Of a stretch of 64,000 nt of DNA, positions 11,711-22,341 are shown in pieces; position 1 is the first letter of the stretch, and each line of letters opens with the position of its first letter. Origin of the DNA: Coptis chinensis. Taxonomy: Eukaryota; Streptophyta; Magnoliopsida; Ranunculales; Ranunculaceae. The stretch lies in contig CM027380.1 in assembly GCA_015680905.1 (NCBI GenBank), forward strand, positions 35,146,001-35,210,000, read 5' to 3'. The notes beneath the pieces are model-generated. The model was not told where the DNA came from, searched no databases, and saw only the letters and a program-made list of their open reading frames with translations. A program made the translations under genes and the position numbers.

Positions 11711-12545
11711 AATGTGCTACTCAAAGCTGGGAATCTAGAACTAAATCGGGTGAGAAAGCAGTCATTGCTAATGGTTTGGGTTTAGGGAGTTTGATTTAGT
11801 TTTCTTGACCACTAATGACTGTTGTGTCTCTTTTATCATTGTTCTTCTTGGTGTTGCTTGCGCTGATAGCACATGCATTTTGAAAGTCGGTTCGGTCATA
11901 GCTAACTATGCCTGATGAGTTGGAATCGTCTAGGCAACGGATGAGCCGAATTGCACGCATCGCTTTTTTCCAAAGATAGAGAAATGTGTTGGAAGATGCA
12001 GCATTGTTACAAAAAGAAATAGATAGCTTAGAGAAGGAAGAGAAGGGAAATTTTTTTGTGCTTTCCTTTGGGAAATCAGTTTTTCTTAAAAAGTATTTTT
12101 CTGAAAAAAATATTTATTCTAAAAACAATTTTTAAATAAACATATTTGGTTGAGATTTTTTCTTAACAATTATTTGATCAAACTAATAAATTTCATGATA
12201 TTTCTCGAAATATCTTAGCATATCTCGACATTTTTCACTAATGGGCAATCCATATGCCTTTGGAGTTGAGAAAGTGAGAAGAAAAAACTGTTTTTTAATT
12301 TGAAAAACAATTTTTTGCTATTTATCATAAAACATGTTTTTTGAACCAACAAATATATTTTGGGTGAAAAACTACTTTCTACAAAAATAGAGACCAAACA
12401 TGTTTATTTTTCAAAAAAATGTTTTTTCATTAATAAATGTTTATTGACAATAAATAAATAGGATCCAAACACCCCCTAAGGTTTCCTTCTATACTGTAGT
12501 TGAGATTTTAGTTTGTAGTTTGTACTTTTGTAGTATGTCATAGCA
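11711..12545. other. Unassigned DNA between T3 and T2
   Basis: A short plus-strand frame starting at ATG 11,908 reads MPDELESSRQRMSRIARIAF, has a stop, then continues as a helix-like Leu/Glu/Lys stretch to about 12,050. I do not recognise it. At 12,060-12,480 the sequence is full of TTTTT/AAAAA runs and ends in ccaaacaccccct, which resembles the end of a plant MITE; no matching left end was found. Confidence 0.35.
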
Positions 12546-12550
12546 TCTTC

Positions 12551-12973
12551 TGTATCTCCACCTATTACAACCTATAAAATTACTTGTATCAATACCTTAC
12601 TCTTCACTCGGACTTTTTCTATTTTCTTTTTCCTTCTTTCTCCCTCTCTCTTTGTCCTTATAACTTTCTTCTTTTCTAACCGCTCTCTCTTGTTCGTCCA
12701 TCCACCCTGATCCTACGTGCCTCATCTTGCCACCTATCCCTCAACATACACTGCAGTTCTGGGCAGTTAGGGTTCCACGACTCCTATCCGATGCACCCTG
12801 TAGTACCCTCCCTACTCTGATTACTGCCCACTCGCCACCCCTGTCATTCACCGCAGTTCTCGGCAGTTATGGTTCCGCGGCTCAGATCCGTTGCACCCGG
12901 TCTTCTCTTCACTATTCTATATACAGGCCATTCGCCACTAATGATATCCCATGTCACGAATATGACTCCTACA
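12551..12973 (-). repeat. 3' LTR of T2 (423 bp)
   Basis: Shown on the plus strand it begins TGTATCTCC and ends GACTCCTACA, with TG...CA ends. It is colinear with 22,342-22,763. The outside flank is TCTTC. Confidence 0.95.
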
Positions 12974-12990
12974 GATGCCCTCTCTCGGTC
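12974..12990 (-). promoter_or_regulatory. Polypurine tract of T2
   Basis: On the minus strand the sequence before the 3' LTR reads gaccgagagagggcatc, purine-rich and shared with T1 (1843-1858). Confidence 0.65.
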
Positions 12991-13556
12991 CTATTGGTAG
13001 TCCGCGAACAATCGATGGGGCCGAGACCTAACAATCTCAAAACATGGTTTATCTCTACTATTTTAAGTTGTTCCATCTATTGGATGACACGTGTTCCATC
13101 ATTACTGTCATGTGGGAATGGTGCATGCCCCGTACAGAACCTGACCTTTCGATTCTCGAGGCCCACGCGTTCCATTTCCCCTGGTCCCTCTCTTTGCAAT
13201 TACCCTTTTACCCTTTGTCTCTTCAAATCCCGCCCAAACCTTTCACTTTCCTTAACACCCATAAACCCCTCGTTCCTTTTCATTTTCCTTCCTCCATTTT
13301 TCATCTTCTCCGACCTCTTCAACTTCTTCCTGCTGTTCCTTTATCTCAAGGTTCCTTCTTGCACCGCTTGCGTTTGTTTTTGGTCCATCCACCGCCTTGG
13401 CTGCTGTTGCATCTCAGGTTTGTCCTTCACCTTCTCTCTCCCCCTCGTTTATTTGCTATACTCCAATTTGCATATTATTTCCGCATTCTTTCCTTCTCTC
13501 ATAACTTGTATTCTTCCCCAATTCTTCACTTGACCCATCTTAGTGTCCATTGCGAT
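12991..13556 (+). other. Leader and likely promoter of the T2 antisense gene
   Basis: No conserved protein. The stretch is C/T-rich (13,240-13,370), as in many plant 5' leaders. A possible leader intron runs from CAG|GTTTGT near 13,418 to CATCTTAG near 13,541; this is only a motif match. Open frames running in from 12,727 and 13,044 are upstream extensions. Confidence 0.4.
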
Positions 13557-14250
13557 ATGTCAGGATCTGATTCGGCGGATACCTCCGCCACCAGATCCAA
13601 TGAATCTGGTGCCTCTCCATCCAGATCTAGCCCTTCTACTATGAACAGGTCGGACTCTCCGGCCTCTAGATCTGCTAGCCCAGCCGCTATACCATCTACC
13701 TCGGGGAGGAAGGCTTCTCTTCCTCCCCCTCCATCATATTACCGCCGCCCTAATTTAGAAGCAGTTAAAACTACCTATGGCATCCCAGATGATGTGTTAT
13801 TAGAGCACGTGACTGGCATCACCCATTTTCCCCACTTGGTAGCACCGCGGCCAAAATGTCTTGTTGCGACTGTTGGCCAGATAGCGGCCGGCTTGCGTTT
13901 CCCCTTAACTTTTCTCGATATCGAGGTATGTAACCATTTCAATATTCTGCCTTGTCAAGGCATAGGTAACTTCTGGCGAGTTATGTACGCTAACCATTAC
14001 AACGAAACCCACACTCCTAAAATCCAACTCCGTGACATAATCTCTCATTTTTATTTGAAAAAGAGCACCAAATTCGGAAGCGTAGGGTACCACTCCTTTT
14101 GCACACGTCTGCGAAAGAAGTCTTTTGTTCTCTGCCTTACAACTTCAAACAAGGTGTGACACCATTATCCATTGTATGTGTCTTGAAGTTTTATTTCTGC
14201 GGACCTCCCTTCAAAAGTTTCTCTAAGGCATCTCAATTTCCTTACAAGTG
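13557..14250 (+). pseudogene. T2 antisense gene, exon 1 (Transposase_28-like domain)
   Basis: The start ATG 13,557 gives MSGSDSADTS, the start shared with T1. Residues 1-60 are Ser/Arg-rich and probably disordered. From about residue 65 there is a globular domain with PNLEAVKTTYGIPDDVLLEH, GLRFPL, NFWRVMYANHY and FYLKKSTKFGSVGYHSF. This is the pattern of the plant 'putative gypsy type transposon' family (Pfam Transposase_28-like; a profile search should confirm). Two stops break this copy: TGA at 14,157 (Trp in T1) and TGA near 14,183 (Gly in T1). Exon 1 ends LTSG at a GTAAGT donor, phase 1. The gene lies opposite to gag-pol. Confidence 0.8.
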
Positions 14251-14323
14251 GTAAGTAAACCCCTTTGATCCCCTAATCTCTTACATAACCTTATTTCTAA
14301 TGTGTCTTCTTTCTGTGGCCCAG
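14251..14323 (+). other. Intron 1 of the antisense gene (73 bp)
   Basis: GTAAGT donor, T/C-rich 3' half, CCCAG acceptor. Removing it joins CTT ACA AGT G to GT TGG AAA (LTSG-WKP) in frame. The same intron position is visible in T1. Confidence 0.75.
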
Positions 14324-15117
14324 GTTGGAAACCAGATTCTCGTTCTCAATTCTATGCCAGCATCTCCTCTGAAATTTTTCAAGAACTCCGGGATCTAGGG
14401 AGTAATCAGTGTGAGGTTCTCGGCATAGACCCCGACAAAGGCAACCCTCTTTTGCTTGACCCCTCTCTTAAAGACATAGGGAAGTACCAAGGTCCCCTCT
14501 ACCATTTGCCGCCACCCAAAGAGCGCAAACCCAAATCCTCTTCCTCTCCCAAAAGAAGACGCATCGCTCATCGGTCATTCGGCTATACCACAAAGATCTC
14601 CCACTCGAAAGCCACCGCTCAATCCCGCCCTCCCCCTACAGATACCGCCCCCTCTTCCTACTCTGCGTTAGTGGATTGGGAAGATGATTTTGCCCATCCC
14701 TCTTCTTCTATTCTTGCCGCAGACATGGCTTCTAGCCAACTCAAACTTTGGGACAGTGACTCAGAAGGTGACGAGCCCACTGAAGCTGCGGCCAAGAGCC
14801 CTCCAGCCAAAAAAGCCCGGACTGCGCCTCCGCTTCCATTAGAGCCACCCACTCAAATACCGTGGCCCACAGTTCCCTCTCGCCGCCCTGGAAAGAAACA
14901 CCCTCCGACAGTCCCTCCTTTTTCTGGTGCCGTGGAGATATGGCACCCGCGATTTAAGGCTCGAGACCGCAATGTAAATATACGCGATTCAGCCCTTGAC
15001 AACCCCACAGTCGCTGCGTCTTTGTTTATCAGCTCTCATCTTCCCAGAGACCAAGCATACGACGACTCAGGCTCATTCTCCTCTCACCGAACATCCATTT
15101 ATATTGGCTGGGAAAAG
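14324..15117 (+). pseudogene. T2 antisense gene, exon 2
   Basis: An open frame of 264 codons without a stop. The N-terminal block has FQELRDLGSNQCEVLGIDPD. A long disordered part follows, rich in Pro, Ser and Lys, with a basic stretch SSSPKRRRIAHR that could be a nuclear localisation signal (inference) and an acidic patch (DSDSEGDEPTEA). The last block, VNIRDSALDNPTVAASLF ... YIGWEK, is conserved in T3. It ends at phase 0 before GTATTT. Exon 2 itself is intact in this copy; the gene is broken in exons 1 and 3. Confidence 0.75.
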
Positions 15118-15180
15118 GTATTTTCAATTTCCTCTTTCTGTTCTTTACTTTATAATTCTTTCTAATGTGTATCTCCTTAG
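15118..15180 (+). other. Intron 2 of the antisense gene (63 bp)
   Basis: Starts GTATTT, is T-rich, ends CTCCTTAG. Removal joins WEK to LSLDIGYVV in phase 0. T3 has a GT donor at the same residue (10,659). Confidence 0.7.
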
Positions 15181-15762
15181 CTGAGTCTGGACATCGGCTA
15201 TGTGGTGCGCGGCCTGACTAACACCTTGGATTCTCTAGAAGTCGCAAAATAGGAGATTAATGGCCCCAACGGGTGGAAAACCAAGCATGCCCAGTTGGAG
15301 AAGGACCGTGATGATCTTCGGATCGTTGCCCTGAAGGCCCAAAAAGCTCTCCAACAAGCAGAGGACAAACACCGTGACTACGTAGCTGGGGTCACCTCCA
15401 AAATGGAGAGCCAAAGGGAGGTGGATAAACTCGCTACTCAGGCCGCGGTGGACAAAGCTATGAAGGACGCGGCTGATCGATTCAGAGTCCTAGCTGAGAA
15501 GAAAATTGCTCGCAAATTGAAGAACCAACTTGAAGAGCTTGCTGCGGCTGGTCGTCTTCTCCCCATTCCGCCTCTAGTCCCAGTCCCTGATGCTCAAATT
15601 GCCTCACCATCTCTCGCTGTACCTGAGGCAGCTACCCCAGTGCTTCCCGCCCGTACTTCCAGTGTTGTCACCTCTCCCATCGATGTGGATGTTGATTCTA
15701 ACACTGCGGTGGAAGGGGCTGAGGTTTCTTCCCAGCAGGAGGGGGTTGAAGGGCAGCAGTAA
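15181..15762 (+). pseudogene. T2 antisense gene, exon 3 (coiled coil)
   Basis: It begins LSLDIGYVVRGLTNTLDSL, has one TAG at 15,249-15,251 (VAK*EI), then a long Lys/Glu/Gln/Ala-rich helix (about 15,290-15,560) including RFRVLAEKKIARKLKNQ, and a Pro/Val/Ser-rich acidic tail ending at TAA 15,760-15,762. Together the three exons would encode about 690 residues. The function is unknown. The same exon plan in T3 argues that the gene was inherited with the element and not picked up once. Confidence 0.75.
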
Positions 15763-16037
15763 ATTGTTTGAAATACACTTTTGTACTTTTGTGATTTTGA
15801 TGTTCACTTTATGACAGTATACTTTGCAATATGTAAATTTGCCTGTTATGCTTGTTTTTCTGGGTATGCCCAGCAGGTACCCAATCAAAAGTAGTATGTC
15901 TTTTATTTTCACCTTCACTCATAGTATGAAATCACTTTCCTTTATTCATGTGCACCATCATGACGCTCTTTTACTCCCATTACAAAAGTTGGACTTCGTT
16001 TTTGCTTATATTCTCTCTTTGCAATTAATTTTTAGTA
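15763..16037. other. Spacer after the antisense gene
   Basis: AT-rich; likely contains the polyadenylation region of the antisense gene. No gene. Confidence 0.4.
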
Positions 16038-16740
16038 GGCTGTGAAGCCTGGTGGGGCAGCTCAATTTGCCCACAAGTTGATTTGTACCTATATTCCGCA
16101 AGGTTATCATCCCACCCGCTGTCTCTGGTCGGCTGTGAAGCATGTTGGGGCAGCTCAATTTGCCCCCATGTTGATTTGGACATATAGTACGCGAAGGGCT
16201 CTTCCCCCCCGCTGTCTTTGGTCGGCTATGAAGCCTGTTGGGGCAGCTCAATTTGCCCCCATGTTGATTTGGACATATAGTCCGCAAAGGGTTCTTCCCC
16301 CCCGCTGTCTTTGATCGGCTGTGAAGCCTGTTGGGGCAGCTCAACTTGCCCCCATGTTGATTTGGACATATAGTCCGCGAAGGGCTCTTTCCCCCCGCTG
16401 TCTTTGATCGGCTGTGAAGCCTGTTGGGGTAGCTCAATCTGCCCCCATGATGATTTGGACTTATAGTCCGCGAAGGGCTCTCTCCCCCCCCGCTGTCTTT
16501 GATCGGCTGTGAAGCCTGTAGGGGCAGCTCAATTTGCCCCCATATTGATTTGGACATATAGTCTGCGAAGGGCTTTTCCCCCCCGCTGTCTTTGATTGGC
16601 TGTGAAGCCTCTAGGGGCCAGGTCAATTTGCCCCCATGTTGATTTGGATAAATAGTTCGCGAAGGGCTTTTCCCCTCCGCTGTTTTGGTCGGCTGTGAAG
16701 CCTGTTAGGGCAGCTCAATCTGCCCCAATGTTGATATTCT
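16038..16740 (-). repeat. 93-bp tandem repeat, 7.5 copies
   Basis: Units start at 16038, 16131, 16224, 16317, 16410, 16505, 16598 and 16691 (period 93, once 95). Each carries GGCTGTGAAGCCTGTTGGGG, a GGGGCA...TGCCCC inverted pair, a CCGCGAAGGGC block and a C-run. Because 93 is divisible by three, the minus strand stays open for 206 codons as a 31-residue repeat. I read this as repeat periodicity, not a gene. Tandem repeats in the 3' region of Tat/Ogre-type elements are a known source of plant satellites. Confidence 0.9.
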
Positions 16741-16889
16741 TCATTCAATACCTTATTTTCATTGGAATAAACACACTCTTTCTATTCAAGGATATAATAT
16801 AACCGAAAGACAAGATCTCATGCCTCTCTCCCATAACTTTATTCAATAGCATTTCTATTCTTACTAAACTACAATAGAAAGAAAACTAA

Positions 16890-17488
16890 CTAAAGACTGC
16901 CTTCGCTATGGATTTTTTTCAACATTCTGATATTCCATGGTTTCTCTATCTTTTCTCCTGCCGAAGTCTTTAACCTGTAAGTTCCCGAAGTACCCTTCTC
17001 CGTCACGACATATGGTCCCTCCTAGTTGGGACCCAGTTTACCATCATTCTCTTTCTTAGTGGCCGGTGTAACACACCGCAGCACCAAATCCCCACCTTGA
17101 AAGTTCGCGGCTTCACTCGCTTATCATACTGTCTCTGCAACTTTCGGTGATATTCCTCCAGTCGTATGCGCCCTATTTCTCTTTTTTTCTCTATGAGATT
17201 CAACTCCATGGCTAAGATCCTCTCATTTATTCTCAATTCCACAACTTTGGTTCTTATCGTTTTCTCTATTATCTCCACCGGTATGACTGCTTGTACTCCA
17301 TATGCCATTGCGAATGGTGATTCCTTAGTATATGTCCGCGGTGTGGTACGATAAGCCCATAACACGTGATTCAACTCGTCCGCCCACGCACCTTTACGAT
17401 CCTCTAATTTTATCTTTAAGTTATCCATTATAATTTTGTTCGACACCTCAGCTTGTCCATTTCCTTCAGGATTGTAGGGGGTTGAGAA
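16890..17488 (-). pseudogene. T2 integrase, C-terminal part
   Basis: Continues the integrase core after an in-frame TAG at about 17,489. It contains NPEGNGQAEVSNK, which holds the catalytic Glu of the D,D-35-E triad, then a helical region and the GDLVLRCVTPA segment typical of the chromodomain-less C-terminus. A further stop lies near 17,030, and the reading ends at TAG 16,890-16,892. It would join the two cDNA ends to target DNA; inactive here because of the stops. Confidence 0.85.
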
Positions 17489-18832
17489 CCCCTACTTCAC
17501 CCTAAATGCCTGAAGAAACTCTCGCACTTTTCCTCCAGTAAACTGAATTCCATTATCCGCGATGATCGTATGGGGCAGCCCGAACCTACAGATGATATTC
17601 TCCCATAAGAATTTCTTCACATTCTCTTCCTTAACCTGTTGTAAAGCCACACCCTCCACCCATTTGGTAAAATAATTAGTAGAGGCCAACATAAATCTCC
17701 TTTTTCCGCTTGCCATTGGTAGAGGCCCTACAATATCTAGCCCCCACATGGAGAATGACCAAGGGCTGAACACATTGTGCAAGGGCTCAACTGGTGAATG
17801 TATGAATGGTGCAAACCTTTGGCATTTCTCACATTTCTTGGCATACTCTGTGGCATCTCTTTTCATATGGGGCCAAAAATACCCCTGTGATATCAACCTG
17901 TGGGTAGTAGTTCGCCCTGCGGAATGACTCTCGCAATCGCCTTCGTGAACCTCTGCCAAAAATTCTTGCGCCTGCCGCAGACCTATACATCTTAGCAATG
18001 GTCCGCTGAAATTTCTGCTGTATAGGTCACCCTCTAGCAATGTGTACCTTTGACTCAGCTGTTCCATTCTTCGCCTCTCCTGTTTATTCTCTATCTCTAC
18101 TCCCCTCAAGAAAGCCTTTATCGGTTCTATCCAACCGTGATTCCTCTCGGTGGTGAGCCAAACCCCATCCTTATCTGATGTACTTGGCTTGCTCAACACT
18201 CTAACTTCAATAGACCGACCCTCTGATCCAGGAAGAACTGCTGCTACATAAGCCAAAGCATCGGCATGTCTATTATCTCTGCGACCTAGGTGGGCAAACT
18301 TTATTTTGTCGAACTTGCTTGCCCTTCGCTGTAGGACCTCCAGGTATCTCGCTATCCGGGGGTAGTGAGCCGCAAACCCTCCATTCACCTGACAAACTAC
18401 CAAATTGGAATATGAGAAAAAAGACAACTCACTCACCCCCAGATCTTTGGTCAAGTCTAATCCATCTATCAAAGCTTCATATTCAGATTCGTTATTTGAA
18501 GCTGTGAACCCAAGTTTCATAGATAACTTAAGGTGATTGTTTTAAGGAGTCACTAACATGACCCCAATTCCATTTCCTGTATCAGTAGCAGAACCATCCG
18601 CGAAAACTCTCCACCCATTGCACATGTCCCAAGGATCTAACGGATCGCGACTGACCTCCCCTTCAGATTCCATTACCATTTCCTCTCCCCAAGTGGGATC
18701 CTCTGCTGGAAATTTGGCCAGAAACTCCGCCATGGCTTGCGCCTTTTCTGCCGTCCTGATTTGGTATGTAATCTCATAAGAACTTAGTAATACCGCCCAT
18801 TTCAGCATCCTACCTGACTTCTCGGCCGTCAA
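17489..18832 (-). pseudogene. T2 second (archaeal-type) RNase H and integrase N-part
   Basis: 18,832-18,180 is the extra RNase H: WRVFADGSATDTG (first Asp), NNESEYEALIDGLDL (Glu), then a Tyr in SYSNLVVCQVNGG where the family has Asp (SDS), and RRDNRHADALAY (last Asp). The likely loss of one catalytic Asp is specific to this copy: T3 keeps it in DLNLVVCQANGG. 18,050-17,492 is the integrase zinc finger (CEKCQRF) and core (GLDIVGPLP, IIADNGIQF). Stops interrupt at about 18,540 and 17,489. The frame is otherwise continuous. Confidence 0.88.
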
Positions 18833-18847
18833 CGCCTGTTTGAGAGG

Positions 18848-20200
18848 CTAATTTACTTCCACCACCACAGAATGAGCTTCGAAGTAAGGCTTCAACTTAA
18901 GAGTTGAAAATATCAAAGCCAAAACATACTTCTCAATCCTACTGTACTGGGTCTCTGCATCCAGCAGGGTTTTGCTTTGAAAGTAAACTAGCTTTTCTAT
19001 CTTGTCGATCACCCTCACCAGAACTAAACTTATCACGTACTTGCTAACACCCAGATATAAATGCAACTTCTCGCCCTGTTCCGGCCGTGATAGTAAGGGT
19101 GCTTTCCCTAAGTAATCTTTCAACTTTTGAAAGGCTCCTTCACACTCCGCGGACCAATGGAAATCAGGATTTTTCCTCAGCAAGCGGTATAGAGGCCGAC
19201 ATTTGTCCGACGACTTAGAAATGAATCTATTAAGTGCCGCGACCCGCCCAGCTAGTCTTTGTACTTCCTTCATATTCTGCGGATATGGCATTTCAATCAA
19301 CGATCGAATCTGCTCTGGATTTGCCTCTATTCCGCGGTGGGTGACTATGTAGCCCAGAAACTTTCCTAAAGTTACCCCAAATGTGCATTTCTCGAGATTG
19401 AGTTTCAGCTTATGCTTGCGCAGTATGCCAAAAGTCTCATGGAGACCTTCTAAGTGTTCCTTTTCTGACATGGTTTTTTCCACCATGTCATCAATGTATA
19501 TTTCGATCCCCCTTCGAATCTTGCCTTCGAACATCTTTTCTCCCAACCCCTGAAAGGTAGCACCCGCATTTTTTAGGCCGAAGGGCATCCTGGTGTAACA
19601 ATAGGTACCACCCTCCACCACGAAGGTAGTTTTCTCTTGATTTGGCCCAAACATCGTGACCTGATTGTACCCCATCGATGCATCCATGAAGGAGAACACC
19701 TTGTATCCTATCGTTAACGTTCTATCAACTAACTCATCCACCCGGGGTATAAGGTAACAATATTTTGGGCATTCCTTGTTTACGTCTGTGAAGTCAGCAC
19801 ACATTCTAACCTTGCCGTTCTTTTTTAGTACCGCGACCACATTCGACAACCACTCTGTAAACTCTACCTCCCTTATTATCCCCGCCCCCTTCAGCTGTAT
19901 AACCTCTTTGCGAATCCCTTCAGCGTATTTGGGTCTTATGCTCCTCATCTTTTGTCTTACTGGCTTAGCATCTTCATTCATATGCAAATGATGACAGGCA
20001 TATTCCGGGTCTAAACCCGTGATATCCTCGATTATCCATGCAAATATATTAGTATTGTCTGTCAAAAACTGCACCAGCTTACACTTCCACTCTTCCGGCA
20101 AGTCAGCTCTAACCGATGTAAACTTTTCTTCATCTCCCACCCCAAGGTTCACTACTTCCAACTCATCCAAAGTTTTTGGTCCCTGCGGAGGCTCGTACAT
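18848..20200 (-). pseudogene. T2 reverse transcriptase and first RNase H
   Basis: The longest open stretch of pol (450 codons). RT has LKKNGKVRMCADFTDVNKEC, FSFMDASMGYNQV, MPFGLKNAGATFQ and the catalytic IYIDDMV (YxDD). RNase H follows with the FHWSAECEGAFQKLKDYL connection, LYLGVSKYVISLVL and RIEKYVLALIF. The RNase H DAS motif is replaced by GVS, so its first Asp is missing. It ends at TAG near 18,845 (VN*PLKQ). RT itself looks complete, but upstream and downstream breaks prevent a polyprotein. Confidence 0.92.
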
Positions 20201-20313
20201 TTCTGTTTCCGCTGCCTGCTGTAATTGCTATGCTGATCCTAGTTCGTGTGACGACCCCTCCCCTTTTGTTCCGCGGACCATTCTTTTTACAGTAACTTGA
20301 TGGATGTTCTGTG

Positions 20314-20814
20314 CTACCACTTGATCCCCCTTATTTCGTACGTTCCCCCATTAGTAGGGAAGCAGACAACTTGGTAAAATGTTGACGGGATGGCCTTCAT
20401 TTCGTGGATCCACTTTCTCCCTAGGATGGCATTATACTGGGAGCTTGAATCTACCACCATAAATCTAGTGAATACCATTGTCGGACCGGCTGTAACTGGT
20501 AACATCAATTCCCCCATGGGCTTTGTCATGCTGCCGTTGAACCTATACAGATTGGTTTGAGGCGCTTTCAACTGATCTCTACCGATATTCATCTCCTCCA
20601 TGGCACCCTTAAATAACAAGTCTACTGAACTTCCGCAGTCTATCAACACTCTCTTCACCAGATAATTGCCCATCACTATAGTAATCACCAATGCATCCTC
20701 ATGCGGGGAAATTACTGACTCTAAGTCTTTTAGGGTGAACATTATGCCTTTCTCACCCTTCGCGGTTCCGCTAACTAACCGCGGTATGCTGACCATGTCG
20801 TTCACCTATTGTAA
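20314..20814 (-). pseudogene. T2 aspartic protease
   Basis: Contains the active-site block RVLIDCGSSVDLLF (D-C-G, as in plant gypsy proteases) and the second conserved block YNAILGRKWIHEMKA. The frame is lost at about 20,330 by a single-base deletion in a G run (T3 keeps the longer frame), and another stop lies at about 20,227 between protease and RT. It would cut the Gag-Pol polyprotein. Confidence 0.85.
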
Positions 20815-22310
20815 ACTCGTTTTCTTTCTTACCTTTTCTCTGTGTGCATTTCTTCCCAGGGTTTCTCCACTAAAGATGACATTGATGGTACCTAAAATTC
20901 TAGCCGGAGTTGGTACTCTCTCGGCTTGGCGAACCTCTGCGACAAACTCCCTGAGCATCCCCTTTTCAATCATTCTCTCCACTAACCACTTCAAGGCATA
21001 ACATTCATTGGTGGCGTGATTCTTAATTTGATGATATGCTCAGAATGGCTTCCCTTCTATTTCCACAGGTGTACTCCGCGAACCCTCAAAGTATTGTTAC
21101 CCCTTAATTAGAGGCAAGATTTCCTCTAAGGGTCTGTTAAGCGGGGTCTGTTCGATTTCCCGGTATGGCTTCCTCTCTCGGATATCCCTTTTGCTGCGGT
21201 CTCCTGTCCTATCCGGACCTCGGCTCTCCCCTCTGTACGTTCCTTTCTCTCTTTCTTCTATTATGCTTTTTCCCTTCTGGTCATCTCGGTCGACAGCCTA
21301 CACTGCCTTTCCTGATCTCTTTTGTTCCTTTGCGTTCCTCTGCATTATATCCTCGTAGCGTATGTATTTTTCTACCTTTGGATACAAAGCATGCAAAGAA
21401 GTGATTTTGATTTTGGAAATTGACTCATGAACTCTGGTTCCCGCCCTCAAGCCGTGCTGGAAGGCTATGACCGCTGTATGTTCATCCAAATTTTCCACTC
21501 TCAATGTCTCCTCTTTGAACCTACACAAAAACTCTCTCAATGATTCGGCGGACCTTTGTTTTATGTTGAACAGAGCCGTGATATCAACCACCCTTCTTTT
21601 CTGGTGTATGAAGTGGTCAACAAATGCGTGCTCCAGTTCTTCAAACCTTTTGATGCTCCGCGAAGCCAACCTGTAATACCAATCTGAGGCTCCCCGCTTT
21701 AAACTGGCGGGAACATTATGTAGCGAAGCCCATCATATTTACTCTCTTGCCATAACGACATCTGTTGCCGGAAATGGTGCAAATGATCCGTCGGGTCTCC
21801 CTTTCCATCATACCTCTCAAATCTGGGTTGGGAGAACCTCTTAGGCACTTTCGAATTCCATATCGAATCTGCCAATGGATTTTTGTTGAGGCTTGTAACC
21901 TCCTTCTGCGTAGCGCTCTGGTTTGCTTTTTTTATTGTGCGGTTTATCTCCCTATCTTTCTCAATCATAGCCTGTACTACCTCCAATGTGATACCCACCG
22001 TTTGTTCTGCGTCCGGTGGTGGGTACTCCTCATTCTCCCCCTCCACTTCACTCCTCCGATAATCATCCCGCTCAGTTTCACCATGTGTAATCTCTCTCTC
22101 CTTTCTCAACTCGTCATTCTCATTCTGTAGCCTAACTATCTCCTCTTGGAGAAGTCTGGTAGCATCCGCCGCCACGTCTGATATTTCTTCCTCTCCTACT
22201 CTTTCTTCCTCTCCTACCCTTTCCACCTCGGTGCTCTCTGTTTCCTCAACCACTTCTCTAACCGTTGCTTTCTTAGGTCTCCCTACTCCTCTTTTCACTA
22301 CAGTAGCCAT
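20806..22310 (-). pseudogene. T2 gag (broken)
   Basis: The start is ATG 22,310-22,308 (MATVVKRGVGRPKK), 30 bases after the primer site; GRPKK resembles an AT-hook. A charged coiled-coil segment follows (LLQEEIVRLQNENDELRKE). The Gag core has RFERYDGKGDPTDHLHHF and, after a stop near 21,699, FEELEHAFVDHFIHQKR and ESLREFLCRFKEETLRVE. The C-terminal part (about 21,000-20,806) has REFVAEVRQAERVPTPARIL, and stops separate it from protease. No zinc knuckle was seen, but the region 21,000-21,300 is frameshifted. Confidence 0.85.
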
Positions 22311-22320
22311 TTTCTTTCTA

Positions 22321-22339
22321 GTCCTCACAGACGGTGCCA
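22321..22339 (-). promoter_or_regulatory. Primer binding site of T2
   Basis: On the minus strand, two bases after the 5' LTR, TGGCACCGTCTGTGAGGAC begins with the TGG that pairs with a tRNA 3' CCA. I cannot name the tRNA with certainty. Confidence 0.75.
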
Positions 22340-22341
22340 AA

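Noticed and set aside
12060-12480. MITE ending in ccaaacaccccct
   Set aside because: No complementary left terminus and no duplication was found; the poly-A/T look alone is not enough.
16006-16626. 206-codon frame with 31-residue repeats as a protein gene
   Set aside because: It is produced by the 93-bp repeat period; it has no start context, no domain, and starts and stops outside any conserved unit. Kept only as a low-interest finding.
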